Source: Candidatus Solincola jinzensis
Lineage (GTDB): Bacteria > Actinomycetota > Geothermincolia > Geothermincolales > RBG-13-55-18
Assembly: GCA_015711875.1 (NCBI GenBank)
Contig: JACVJG010000049.1
Coordinates: 1-11,067 of the forward strand
DNA: 11,067 nt
Direction of reading: 5' to 3'
In this document: positions 1 to 7,446 of the stretch, one piece after another
How the letters are laid out: the number at the start of each line of letters is the position of its first letter
Numbering within the stretch: the first letter of the stretch is position 1
Made by a program: the position numbers and the translations under genes
Notes under the pieces: generated by a model
Seen by the model: the letters and a program-made list of their open reading frames with translations, nothing else
Database searches by the model: none
Told to the model about the DNA's origin: nothing

Positions 1-40
1 TCATACCCTGGTGATAATATAAGGTTTGCGGACAAAGCGC

Positions 41-98
41 GGCTCGGCAGGCGGCACGGGAGGCGTCCAGGCAGAGGATTAGCGCCGAGCCCACGCCT
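41..98 (+). promoter_or_regulatory. Possible structured leader RNA (H-type pseudoknot) upstream of the GGDEF gene
   Basis: An 8-bp stem can form between GGCTCGGC (41-48) and GCCGAGCC (84-91). Within its loop, AGGCGT (61-66) is complementary to ACGCCT (93-98) just downstream of the stem, which is an H-type pseudoknot layout. A -10-like GATAAT at 13-18 could place a transcript start near base 25, but its -35 region would be at or beyond the window edge. Together with the hairpin at 119-142 this resembles a riboswitch or attenuator leader. It matches no riboswitch consensus I know, including the c-di-GMP-I class. It could also be the 3' end of an upstream RNA or operon, since the window is cut here. 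Confidence 0.3.
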
Positions 99-118
99 GA
101 CGGGGGTAGCGGAAGGCG

Positions 119-142
119 CGTCGGGCATCCCGACGATCTTTT
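119..142 (+). terminator. Intrinsic-terminator-like hairpin just before the GGDEF start codon
   Basis: A perfect 7-bp GC-rich stem, CGTCGGG (119-125) with CCCGACG (129-135), encloses a CAT loop and is followed by ATCTTTT (136-142). The T-run ends only 10 bases before the ATG at 153. It is either the terminator of a gene left of the window or an attenuator controlling the downstream cyclase. Its closeness to the start codon and the structured RNA before it favour attenuation, as an inference. Confidence 0.55.
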
Positions 143-152
143 GGGTAGGCCT

Positions 153-2252
153 ATGGATAACAACTATGCGGCTATCAAGAGAGGGGAGGCACTGGACCCT
201 CGCGGTCGAGAGGTCGCCTTCCGCCTAGTGTTTACGCTTTTGCTGTTAGGCCTGGTGCACCTCGACCGCCTGGGTTTCGACCTGGGAGGGGAGATCGCGT
301 ACACCCCACTGTATATCCTCGCCGCCATATATCTCCTCTACGCGGCCGTCACCTATTTCCTTTATGGCCTCATGGGGCTCAAGGGATCCGTACGCATGCT
401 CACCGGCGCTTTGGATATCGCCTTTTTCTGCGCGGCGATCCATTTTTGCGGAGGAGTTGAGAGCTATCTTTTCCTTTTCCTGGGCCTCGCCCCCCTCATC
501 GGCGGCATATATGAGGGGTACAAAGGGGCCCTGTACGCCTTCGTGCTCTCTGCCGGTTTATATGGGGTAGTGGCGGCCATTGACAGCCCGCACCCCGCCT
601 CTTACGATCTCGCCCAGGCCCTTTTTCTCCGCTACACCTATCTCGCAGCCGCCGCCGCAACCAACCTCTTCGTCATCGACCTGCTGCTAAAGGACAGGAG
701 GCGCCTCAAGGTCTTTTACGAGATAAGCGTGAGCTCAAGCAAGAGCCCCGCTCTTTACAACGTCCTCAAGGAGATCACCCAGCGCCTGGCGGAAATGACC
801 AGGGCTGAGGTCACGATGGTGTTTCTCTACGACGAGAGGACGGGGACCCTGGAACCCCAACAGCCCTCCCTGGGTCTGGATTACATGCCCTCCGGCAAGT
901 TGAGGGTGATGGTCGCTGAGCCCGGTGTCATCAGCGACTGCTTCCGCGAGGGCAGGGCCTTGCTGGTCTCGCGCGGGCTGTCTGAAAACATGGAAATAGC
1001 GCCGTTCCATCCCGTCTATAAGGTCTTTGACCTCATAGCCTGCCCCCTCGCCGCCCGGGGCAAGAACATCGGGGTACTGGTTCTAGCCAACAAACTCAGC
1101 CGCAGAGGCTTCGGTCGACGCGACCTGGAGATGGTTGAGCTGCTCTCCCCCCACATCTCGGTATTCCTCGACAACGCGCTGCTCTACCGGCGCAGCGAGG
1201 AAAAGGTGGCCCAGCTCACCAGCCTCATCAGGGTTGTCGACGCCATAAACACCGTATCCAATCTCGACCAGCTCTATAACCTGGCCCTGGACATCATCAG
1301 GGGCTTGTTCGCGGCGGAGAAAGCCCTCATAAATATCGCTGACCGCGACACGGGACTCATGGAGACGGTGCGCAGCTTCGGTTTCAGCGCCGATTACGTC
1401 CAGCGCCATCTCAGCCACCCCTTTGAGCGCATAAAGGGCTGCTATGTGCTGGAAAACGACGAGGCATATCTGTGTGGCGATCTCGCTTGCGACCCACGCT
1501 GCCCCAACATGGCCGTCGATCCCCAGACTCGCTCCGTGCTCTGCGTTCCCATCCGCGCAGGAAAGAAGATCTACGGCATCCTGCACATGGCCAGCCGTTA
1601 TCGGGACGCCTTTGACGATGAGGACGCCACTCTCGCCAAGGCTATCGGAGAGCAGATCGGCATGGCGGTGGAGAGCGCGCGGCTCTTCGAGGAGATATCG
1701 CGTCTGGCCATCACCGACGAGATGACGGGCCTGTACAACATCCGCCACCTAAAGCGGGTGCTGGGGGAGGAGGTAAAGCGCTCGCTGCGTTACGAGCGCC
1801 CCCTCTCTTTCATCATGCTGGATATCGATTTCTTTAAGAACTACAACGACCGTCACGGCCACTTGCGTGGAGACGAGGTCCTGCGACAACTGGCCGGCCT
1901 GCTGCGGCAGAACACGCGGGACGTGGACTCGGTTTTCCGTTACGGAGGAGAGGAGTTCTCGGTGATCATACCCGAGGTTGGCAAACAGGAGGCCGCCGCC
2001 ATGGCCGAACGCATCAGGCGTGTGGTGCAGGATCACGTCTTCCCGTTTGAGGAGGATCAACCAGGCGGCAACCTGACCGTGAGCATGGGGGTAGCCAATC
2101 TGCCCGAGGACGCCCTTGACGCCGAGGATCTTATCGACAAGGCTGACCGCGCTCTCTATAACGCCAAGCAGTCAGGCCGCAACCTGGTGTGCGTTTATGA
2201 CGCCGAGAACGACTTCACTTCCCCTCGCCTGCATGGCGCCGTCGAAGATTGA
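153..2252 (+). CDS. Membrane-bound diguanylate cyclase (multi-TM, GAF-GAF-GGDEF)
   Basis: Predicted to make cyclic di-GMP from two GTP at the inner face of the membrane. Numbering is from ATG 153 (699 aa). Residues 20-182 hold about five or six hydrophobic segments. GAF-like domains follow at about 195-345 and 355-515. The GGDEF domain covers about 520-685 with DIDFFK (557-562), the NDRHGH loop (565-570), the active-site GGEEF (598-602) and an RxxD inhibitory site (R589, D592) at the canonical five-residue spacing, so the enzyme should be active and product-inhibited. The second GAF has four clustered cysteines (430, 441, 446, 450) that might bind a cofactor. An in-frame TTG at 141 was rejected as the start because it lies in the terminator T-run and has no ribosome site; ATG 153 has only a weak, close GGTAGG. 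The gene seems monocistronic, with a tRNA promoter downstream. The sensed signal is unknown. Confidence 0.9.
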   Translation: MDNNYAAIKRGEALDPRGREVAFRLVFTLLLLGLVHLDRLGFDLGGEIAYTPLYILAAIYLLYAAVTYFLYGLMGLKGSVRMLTGALDIAFFCAAIHFCGGVESYLFLFLGLAPLIGGIYEGYKGALYAFVLSAGLYGVVAAIDSPHPASYDLAQALFLRYTYLAAAAATNLFVIDLLLKDRRRLKVFYEISVSSSKSPALYNVLKEITQRLAEMTRAEVTMVFLYDERTGTLEPQQPSLGLDYMPSGKLRVMVAEPGVISDCFREGRALLVSRGLSENMEIAPFHPVYKVFDLIACPLAARGKNIGVLVLANKLSRRGFGRRDLEMVELLSPHISVFLDNALLYRRSEEKVAQLTSLIRVVDAINTVSNLDQLYNLALDIIRGLFAAEKALINIADRDTGLMETVRSFGFSADYVQRHLSHPFERIKGCYVLENDEAYLCGDLACDPRCPNMAVDPQTRSVLCVPIRAGKKIYGILHMASRYRDAFDDEDATLAKAIGEQIGMAVESARLFEEISRLAITDEMTGLYNIRHLKRVLGEEVKRSLRYERPLSFIMLDIDFFKNYNDRHGHLRGDEVLRQLAGLLRQNTRDVDSVFRYGGEEFSVIIPEVGKQEAAAMAERIRRVVQDHVFPFEEDQPGGNLTVSMGVANLPEDALDAEDLIDKADRALYNAKQSGRNLVCVYDAENDFTSPRLHGAVED

Positions 2253-2356
2253 CCGCCTCCTTGCCGCCTCGCACAGCGCGGGGACACGGGCGGCGCGCGC
2301 ACGAAAGCATCCGGCCGGCGAAACGTGCCTGTGCACCTAGGAACCAGGCCATAACG

Positions 2357-2385
2357 TTGCAATACGCAGGCACGGCCTATAGAAT
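2357..2385 (+). promoter_or_regulatory. Probable housekeeping promoter for tRNA-Pro
   Basis: TTGCAA (2357-2362) and TAGAAT (2380-2385) are separated by 17 bases, a good fit to a vegetative -35/-10 pair. Transcription would start near 2392, about 15 bases before the mature tRNA. An 8-bp inverted repeat (CGTGCCTG 2324-2331 and CAGGCACG 2367-2374) spans the -35 and enters the spacer, so it could be an operator, or simply an RNA hairpin from upstream read-through. Confidence 0.55.
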
Positions 2386-2406
2386 GTAAGCCTGGAAACA
2401 CTGTGG

Positions 2407-2484
2407 CGGGATGTGGCGCAGCTTGGTTAGCGCGCTTGACTGGGGGTCAAGAGGTCGCCGGTTCAAATCCGGCCATCCCGACCA
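2407..2484 (+). tRNA. tRNA-Pro (anticodon GGG), CCA encoded
   Basis: A full cloverleaf can be drawn. The acceptor stem is CGGGATG (2407-2413) with CATCCCG (2474-2480), then the discriminator A2481 and encoded CCA (2482-2484). The D stem is GCGC/GCGC (2416-2419, 2430-2433). The anticodon stem CTTGA/TCAAG (2435-2439, 2447-2451) encloses a 7-base loop with GGG at 2442-2444. The T arm is GCCGG-TTCAAAT-CCGGC (2457-2473). The C1-G72 pair is typical of bacterial tRNA-Pro. It reads proline CCC and CCU codons. It stands alone with its own promoter and trailing hairpin. Confidence 0.97.
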
Positions 2485-2491
2485 GAAAGCG

Positions 2492-2518
2492 AGGGGTTTT
2501 CCATTCCGGAAAACCCCT
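2492..2518 (+). terminator. Hairpin following tRNA-Pro (likely terminator or processing stem)
   Basis: A perfect 11-bp inverted repeat, AGGGGTTTTCC (2492-2502) and GGAAAACCCCT (2508-2518), with a 5-base loop begins seven bases after the tRNA CCA end. There is no T-run after it, so it is not a textbook Rho-independent terminator, though T and A tracts lie in the stem itself. The position suggests it ends or stabilises the pre-tRNA transcript. Confidence 0.5.
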
Positions 2519-2953
2519 ATGTTCACATAGAGCGCCTGCATGCGCCAAGCGCTTTCTGATCTCTGAAGGCCTCATGCGTCGCCTGAGGGATGCGTCGGGC
2601 ATTCGCACCCTCGCCTGCGCCCTCACCCTCATCCTGCCCACGTCGGAATGCGACGATCCTCGCCCGACCTTTCGCCCATGTCCCGGAAGAAACGGCAGGT
2701 AAGCCTTTGCGGGAAAAGACTCGGCATTTGGGGACGGCCCCCTTTATCAGCATAACATGTTAAGCTACGCTTAGGAACGGGATTCATGGCAGCGCATGAA
2801 ATCCCATGGCGTAACCATGACTTGCTCGCGGAATACCGCTTAATGCGTGCGGTCGCCCGTTTCGTACAAAACCAAAAAGGGCAAGGGGCTTGAGTCGCTT
2901 TTTGGCCATGAGGTCCGCCCTTTGGAGGTGACGAGAGCGCTAGGAGGTGCTGG
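2519..2953 (+). other. Gene-free region with a chain of small hairpins, leading into pgsA
   Basis: No reading frame here on either strand looks like a protein. The longer ones run into the antisense of the tRNA or across the pgsA start. GGGGACGGCCCC (2730-2741) is a short hairpin followed by CTTT. A weak promoter could be TTGGGG (2728-2733) with CATAAC (2751-2756), spacing 17. Downstream, four hairpins follow closely: TAAGC/GCTTA (2761-2773), GGGATTCATG/CATGAAATCCC with one bulge (2779-2805), CATGG/CCATG (2805-2819) and GCGG/CCGC (2828-2839). A fifth pairing joins CCAAAAAG (2872-2879) with CTTTTTGG (2898-2905), with CAAG/CTTG nested inside. This could be a structured 5' leader of pgsA or decayed repeat DNA. 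Confidence 0.4.
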
Positions 2954-3562
2954 ATGATAAAGAGAAACGTCGCCAACTTCTTTACCTGCTTGCGTATCGC
3001 CCTCATCCCTGTAGTGGTGTGGCTGATCTCCGTCGCCTCCACCTCAAGCGTGGACGGTGCGCACTACTGGGCGCTCGGGGTCTTCATGTTCGCAGCCTCC
3101 ACGGATTTTATCGACGGCCAGATCGCGCGCCGCACCAACACCATCAGCGAGTTCGGCAAGCTGGTCGACCCCCTGGCTGACCGCCTCCTGGTGATCTCGG
3201 TCCTGGTGGCGCTGATGTGGCGCCACTTCCTCCCTTTGTGGATGGGATTGCTCATCGTCAGCCGAGACGCCATCATGCTGGTGGGGGCTCCGGTGGTGGG
3301 GATCAACGACAAAAGCGTGCGCGAGAAGCTCGCCGTGCACTGGACGGGAAAGCTTGCCACCGCTCTGCTTTTCACAGCCATATGCGTTTTCGTGCTGTGG
3401 AACCTGCCCTCGCCGGCAGGTCAGGCTTCCTTCTTCGAACGCGTTAACCCCGCGGGTTTCGGGCTTTTCTGCCTGGGAATCGTGTTCTCGTACTTAAGCG
3501 GTTTTATCTATATCCGCAGGGGTATAAAAATCTTAAGGGAAAACGAGACCCTGGACGCTTGA
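2954..3562 (+). CDS. pgsA: CDP-alcohol phosphatidyltransferase, probably phosphatidylglycerophosphate synthase
   Basis: An integral membrane enzyme that would transfer the phosphatidyl group from CDP-diacylglycerol to glycerol-3-phosphate, the committed step of phosphatidylglycerol synthesis. The family signature D-x2-DG-x2-AR-x8-G-x3-D-x3-D is complete: D51, D54-G55, A58-R59, G68, D72, D76, where the aspartates bind metal and act in catalysis. Several hydrophobic helices flank it and the 202-residue length is normal. ATG 2954 is supported by AGGAGG at 2942-2947 with a 6-base spacer. The downstream MBL-fold gene follows after 76 bases. In Mycobacterium tuberculosis pgsA2 lies a few genes before garA, so its presence in the same stretch as an FHA-ftsR pair may be residual synteny. 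The substrate could be another polyol (for example inositol phosphate), as sequence motifs alone do not separate the subfamilies. Confidence 0.87.
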   Translation: MIKRNVANFFTCLRIALIPVVVWLISVASTSSVDGAHYWALGVFMFAASTDFIDGQIARRTNTISEFGKLVDPLADRLLVISVLVALMWRHFLPLWMGLLIVSRDAIMLVGAPVVGINDKSVREKLAVHWTGKLATALLFTAICVFVLWNLPSPAGQASFFERVNPAGFGLFCLGIVFSYLSGFIYIRRGIKILRENETLDA

Positions 3563-3592
3563 GACCTTCGCGTCAGTAGTTGTCGACCGGAT

Positions 3593-3609
3593 GCCGCCGC
3601 ATAGGCGGC
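3593..3609 (+). other. Small GC-rich hairpin in the pgsA-MBL gap
   Basis: GCCGCC (3593-3598) and GGCGGC (3604-3609) form a 6-bp stem with a 5-base loop, 31 bases after the pgsA stop. No T-run follows, so it is more likely an mRNA processing or stability element than a terminator. It lies just inside an alternative upstream in-frame ATG (3591) of the next gene, which supports the later start at 3639. Confidence 0.3.
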
Positions 3610-3638
3610 GAGGCGTGGACGACCTTAGGAGGAATATC

Positions 3639-4322
3639 ATGACCATCGATTTTACCGCTGAGAGGCCGCTCACGGAGGCAGTGCGCGTGAGCTGGCTAGG
3701 ACATGCCATGTTTCTATTGGAGGACGGCGCGGGCAACCGCCTGGTAACTGATCCCTACGGCGAGGGGGTGGGTTACGACCTTCCCAGCATCGAGGCCGGG
3801 ATCGTGCTGGTGAGCCACGATCATTTCGACCACGGCAACGTCGGTCTGGTGAGGGGAAACCCGGTGGTGGTAAGGGAGGCCGGGGAACACGAGATAAAAG
3901 GTTTGCGCATCACCGGGTTTTCCACCTTCCACGACGCCAGCGGCGGCGGCGAGAGAGGCGGAAACGTGGTTTTCCGCTGGGAAATGCAGGGCCTTACCTT
4001 CGTTCACCTTGGCGATCTCGGCCATGCCCTCGACTCCGCGCTTGTATCGGCCCTCAAGGGCGCTGACGTCCTCTTCGTTCCCGTAGGAGGCACTTTCACC
4101 ATCGACGACGCGCAGGCAGCGGCCCTGGTCGAGGAGCTGGCGCCACGGCTTGCGGTGCCCATGCACTACCGCAACTCCGGCTGCTCCTTCCCCATACTCA
4201 CCGAGGAGCCTTTCACCTCACGCTTCGAACGCGTGCAGAGGGTGGGCAAATCACCCGTTTACCTGGCGCCGGGAGAGCTGCCGGAGCCCACCCTGGTGCT
4301 GGTGATGGACTTCCTCTCCTGA
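3639..4322 (+). CDS. UlaG-like metallo-beta-lactamase-fold metal-dependent hydrolase
   Basis: A 227-residue cytoplasmic protein of the MBL superfamily, L-ascorbate-6-phosphate lactonase (UlaG)-like branch. Visible metal ligands are H60-x-H62-x-D64-H65, a second-shell H98, HLGD (H123, D126) and a C-terminal H176 in an MHYR context. These fit a complete one- or two-metal site, so it is probably an active hydrolase. The family is broad (lactonases, phosphodiesterases, N-acyl hydrolases) and the substrate cannot be read from sequence. Start ATG 3639 is preceded by AGGAGG (3627-3632) with a 6-base spacer. An in-frame ATG at 3591 would add 16 residues that overlap a GC hairpin and lack homology-like character. 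It is close to the sugar nucleotidyltransferase gene downstream (23 bases), so the two are probably co-transcribed, but no shared pathway is evident. Confidence 0.85.
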   Translation: MTIDFTAERPLTEAVRVSWLGHAMFLLEDGAGNRLVTDPYGEGVGYDLPSIEAGIVLVSHDHFDHGNVGLVRGNPVVVREAGEHEIKGLRITGFSTFHDASGGGERGGNVVFRWEMQGLTFVHLGDLGHALDSALVSALKGADVLFVPVGGTFTIDDAQAAALVEELAPRLAVPMHYRNSGCSFPILTEEPFTSRFERVQRVGKSPVYLAPGELPEPTLVLVMDFLS

Positions 4323-4345
4323 GAGAAGGGGGGAGGCAAGGCGAC

Positions 4346-6844
4346 ATGAAAGCGGTGATCATGGCGGGAGGTCAGGGCACCAGGTTGCGCCCACTCACCA
4401 GCAACCAGCCCAAGCCAATGCTCCCGGTGGTCAACCGGCCTATGATGGAACATATCGTCAACCTGCTACACCGCTGCGGCTTCCGCGAGGCCGTGGTAAC
4501 CCTCCAGTTCCTGCCCACTCTCATCAGCAATTACTTCGGGGACGGCGAGGAATGGGGGGTGTCCATGCGTTACTCCACCGAGTCCACGCCGCTGGGCACG
4601 GCCGGTAGCGTGAAAAACTCTTCCGACTTTCTCGACGAGACCTTCCTGGTCATCAGCGGCGACGCCCTCACCGACATCGACCTCAACCTGGTGGTCGATT
4701 TCCACCGTCGCTCCGGGGCCATGGCCACCCTTACCCTCATCCGGGTGGAAAACCCCCTGGAGTTCGGCATCGTGGTGACCGGCCCGGACGGCCGCATAGA
4801 GCGTTTTCTGGAAAAGCCTAACTGGGGTCAGGTTTTCAGCGACACCATCAACACCGGCATCTACGTTCTGGAGCCGGAGGTACTGGACTTCATACCCGAG
4901 GGGCAGCCCTTTGACTTCTCCAAGGACCTCTTCCCCACCCTGCTGGAGAAAGGCTACCCCCTCTTCGGCTACGTGGCGGAGGGGTACTGGTGCGATATCG
5001 GCAATTTCGAGCAGTACATAGCCGCCCATCGCGATATCCTTGACCGCAGGGTCAACATAGACCCACCCGGCTTCCGCATGTCCGAGAACATCTGGGTAGG
5101 GGAAGGCGTGGACATCGAGGAGGGGGCCGATCTCAGGGGTCCCCTGGTGCTGGGCGATCACTGCAAGGTCGAAAAGGGCGCAGTGGTGCGGGAATACAGC
5201 GTCCTGGGCCACAACGTGGCCATCAAGGCCGATTGTTTCGTACACCGCGCCATTGTTTATGAGAACTCATATATCGGCAACGGCTGCCACATCCGGGGAT
5301 GCGTGGTGGGAAAGAACTGCGACCTCAAGGGCAACGTCCGCCTGGAGGAAGGGGTGGTGGTGGGGGACGAGTGCCTGATCGGAGAGAACGTGCTCGTTAA
5401 CCACGACGTGAAGATATACCCCTTCAAGACGGTGGAGGCGGGAGCCACGGTGAACACCAGCATCATCTGGGAGTCCAAGGGTTTGCGCACCCTCTTCGGT
5501 AAACGCGCCGTGTCCGGCATCATGAACATAGACATCACCCCCGAACAGGCTCTGCGTATCGCCATGGCCTATGGCTCCGGCCTGCCCATGGGCACCACGG
5601 TGGTCACCTCTCGTGACGCCTCGCGATCCGCCCGTACCATCAAGCGCGCGGTGATAACGGGCTTGAACTCCGCGGGCATCAACGTATCCGACCTCGAGAT
5701 CTCCCCCTCTCCTGTGAACCGTTTCGCCATCAAGGTGGAGCGCGCGGTGGGAGGGGTTGACGTGCGCATCTCCGCCTTCGACCCCCAGTCCATAGAGATA
5801 CGCTTTTTCGACGAGGAGGGCATAGACATCTCCGAGGGAAAACAGCGAGATATCGAAAAGGTCTTCTATCAAGCCAACTTCCGACGCGCCTTCGTGGACG
5901 AGATCGGGGCGATAGTCTTCCCCCCGCGTGTCCTGGAAATGTATGCTAACTCCCTCCTGGAGCATGTCGACCTGGAACATCTGCGCAAGAGGCGTTTCCG
6001 CCTGGTGGTGGACTACGCCTACGGGAGCTGCAGCGCTGTGCTGCCCTCCATCCTGGGCAAGATGGGCTGCGATGTCCTCGGCCTCAACGCCTTCACGGAC
6101 GAGAAAAAGGTGACCATGAGCCCGGAGGAGTTGGCATCATCGCTGCGCACCCTTTCCCATCTCGTCAAGACCTCGGAGGCGGAGCTGGGTATCATGCTGG
6201 ACAACGCGGGAGAGAGGCTCTATCTGCTGGACGAACACGGCAGGCAGATCCCTCCCCAGTCCGCACTGCTTCTCTTCGTGAAGCTTTTGTCTGAGACAGG
6301 CAGGAGGGGCAGGATCGCCGTCCCGGTGAGCATGACCTCTCAGGTGGAGGCCATCGCGAGCGCCTACGGTAACGAGGTGGTGCGCACCAAAGTCAGCCGA
6401 AGCGAGCTCATGCGCGCCTCCCTCGACGGCGGAGTGATCTTCGCCGGCGCGGGAAGCGGCGGCTTCATATTCCCGTCTTTCCTTCCCACTTATGATGCCA
6501 TGGCCAGCACCGCCATTCTCCTTGACCGCCTCTGTGCTTACGGCAAGCCTTTATCCGAACTGGTGGACGGGCTCCCGCCGGTACACCTGCTCTCGGAGGA
6601 GATACCCGCTTCCTGGGAACAGAAGGGGATGATCATGCGCAGGCTGATCGAGGAGGGTGGAGACGGCGAGCTTGAGCTCATTGACGGCGTTAAGGTCAAC
6701 CTCGACGGCGGGGCGTGGATACTGATCCTGCCCGATCCCGACGAACCTACCCTCCACCTCATATGCGAGGCGGAGGACGACCGGCGTGCCGCGCGAATCA
6801 TCGGGGAATACGCCAAGCGGATAATGGACATGGTTTCGGGATGA
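4346..6844 (+). CDS. Mannose-1-phosphate guanylyltransferase-like nucleotidyltransferase fused to a degenerate phosphomannomutase domain
   Basis: An 832-residue fusion. Residues 1-235 are a sugar-1-phosphate nucleotidyltransferase with the GGQGTRLRPLT signature (8-18), K23-P24, metal-binding D106, EKP (156-158), N169-T170-G171 and D217, all expected of an active enzyme making an NDP-sugar, probably GDP-mannose. Residues about 245-385 are left-handed beta-helix hexapeptide repeats. Residues about 390-832 follow the alpha-D-phosphohexomutase fold, but its four active-site loops are altered. The phosphoserine loop keeps S476 but lacks the His-Asn that normally follow. The metal loop reads DNAGER (619-624) instead of DGDGDR. 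The sugar loop is GAGSGG (701-706) instead of GEXSGH. The phosphate loop is LPDPDEP (795-801) instead of RPSGTEP. The mutase half is therefore probably regulatory. Fusions of this size are known from actinobacteria and cyanobacteria. ATG 4346 has GGGGGAGG (4328-4335) ahead of it. The exact nucleotide and sugar are inferred. Confidence 0.85.
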   Translation: MKAVIMAGGQGTRLRPLTSNQPKPMLPVVNRPMMEHIVNLLHRCGFREAVVTLQFLPTLISNYFGDGEEWGVSMRYSTESTPLGTAGSVKNSSDFLDETFLVISGDALTDIDLNLVVDFHRRSGAMATLTLIRVENPLEFGIVVTGPDGRIERFLEKPNWGQVFSDTINTGIYVLEPEVLDFIPEGQPFDFSKDLFPTLLEKGYPLFGYVAEGYWCDIGNFEQYIAAHRDILDRRVNIDPPGFRMSENIWVGEGVDIEEGADLRGPLVLGDHCKVEKGAVVREYSVLGHNVAIKADCFVHRAIVYENSYIGNGCHIRGCVVGKNCDLKGNVRLEEGVVVGDECLIGENVLVNHDVKIYPFKTVEAGATVNTSIIWESKGLRTLFGKRAVSGIMNIDITPEQALRIAMAYGSGLPMGTTVVTSRDASRSARTIKRAVITGLNSAGINVSDLEISPSPVNRFAIKVERAVGGVDVRISAFDPQSIEIRFFDEEGIDISEGKQRDIEKVFYQANFRRAFVDEIGAIVFPPRVLEMYANSLLEHVDLEHLRKRRFRLVVDYAYGSCSAVLPSILGKMGCDVLGLNAFTDEKKVTMSPEELASSLRTLSHLVKTSEAELGIMLDNAGERLYLLDEHGRQIPPQSALLLFVKLLSETGRRGRIAVPVSMTSQVEAIASAYGNEVVRTKVSRSELMRASLDGGVIFAGAGSGGFIFPSFLPTYDAMASTAILLDRLCAYGKPLSELVDGLPPVHLLSEEIPASWEQKGMIMRRLIEEGGDGELELIDGVKVNLDGGAWILILPDPDEPTLHLICEAEDDRRAARIIGEYAKRIMDMVSG

Positions 6845-6900
6845 GGAGCAAAGGAGCCCGCGCACATCGGCAGCATGCATAACGTTTAAGGAGGGATAAA

Positions 6901-7428
6901 GTGGAATTCGAGAAGGACAGCGCGCTTCTCGTCATCGACATGCTCAACGATTTCATCGAGGATGGAGGGGCCTTGCTGGTCCCCGGCGCCAAGCGCATCG
7001 TACCTCGTATCGCGGAGATAATAGCGGAGGCGCGGCGCCAGGGAGTGCCCGTTATCTACGTGACCGACACCCACCGCGAGGATGACCACGAGTTCAGATA
7101 CTGGCCACCCCATGCCATCTCCGGAACCTGGGGAGGCGAGGTGGTGGGCGAGCTCGCGCCGCAGCCCGGAGACTATATCGTCCCCAAGCGGAGATACAGC
7201 GCGTTCTTCGGCACTGACCTCGACAATTACCTGCGGGAACTGGGGATAAAGACAGTCTATCTCACCGGGGTGCTCACCAACATCTGCGTTTACGCCACTG
7301 CCCTGGATGCCTCGATGCGCAATTATAACGTCAAGGTCTTCAGGGACGCTGTGGCCTCCTTGAGCGAGGAGACAGACCACTTCGTCTTCCGCCAACTGGA
7401 GGAGGTGCTGAAAGCGGATCTGTTGTAG
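6901..7428 (+). CDS. Isochorismatase-family cysteine hydrolase
   Basis: A soluble 175-residue hydrolase with the family catalytic triad: D13 (in VIDMLNDF), K96 (in VPKRRYSAFF) and nucleophile C129 (in GVLTNICVYATALDA). D56-x-H58 and H71 occur where nicotinamidases place metal ligands, so it could be a nicotinamidase-like amidase, but an isochorismatase-like or other amide or ester hydrolase is equally possible. The size is normal for the stand-alone family. The start is a GTG with a very strong AAGGAGGG (6888-6895) five bases upstream. The next gene begins 18 bases after the stop, so the two are probably transcribed together. The preceding gap of 56 bases shows no terminator. Confidence 0.87.
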   Translation: MEFEKDSALLVIDMLNDFIEDGGALLVPGAKRIVPRIAEIIAEARRQGVPVIYVTDTHREDDHEFRYWPPHAISGTWGGEVVGELAPQPGDYIVPKRRYSAFFGTDLDNYLRELGIKTVYLTGVLTNICVYATALDASMRNYNVKVFRDAVASLSEETDHFVFRQLEEVLKADLL

Positions 7429-7446
7429 GGCCCAAAAACACGCTTT

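Noticed and set aside
126..136. CATCCCGACGA resembling the tRNA-Pro 3' end (2474-2484), as a possible attachment-site copy
   Set aside because: Ten of eleven bases match, but the bases are fully explained by the terminator hairpin and no integrase or element lies between the two sites.
1..142. c-di-GMP-I (GEMM) riboswitch
   Set aside because: The conserved segments around the ligand site of that class are not present in order. A few GGTAGCGG-like bases near 105 are not enough.
141..152. TTG at 141 as the start of the GGDEF protein
   Set aside because: It lies inside the T-run of the hairpin with no Shine-Dalgarno sequence; the in-frame ATG at 153 is preferred.
1083..1748. 221-codon minus-strand open frame
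   Set aside because: Antisense shadow of the GAF2 region of the diguanylate cyclase; no recognisable features.
2447..2641. Minus-strand frame ending in VGMAGFEPATS
   Set aside because: This C-terminal string is the well-known artefact of translating the antisense of a tRNA T-arm and acceptor region; it reads through the tRNA-Pro gene.
3591..3638. Upstream ATG at 3591 as start of the MBL-fold gene
   Set aside because: It has no ribosome site and runs through a GC hairpin, whereas ATG 3639 has AGGAGG at ideal spacing.
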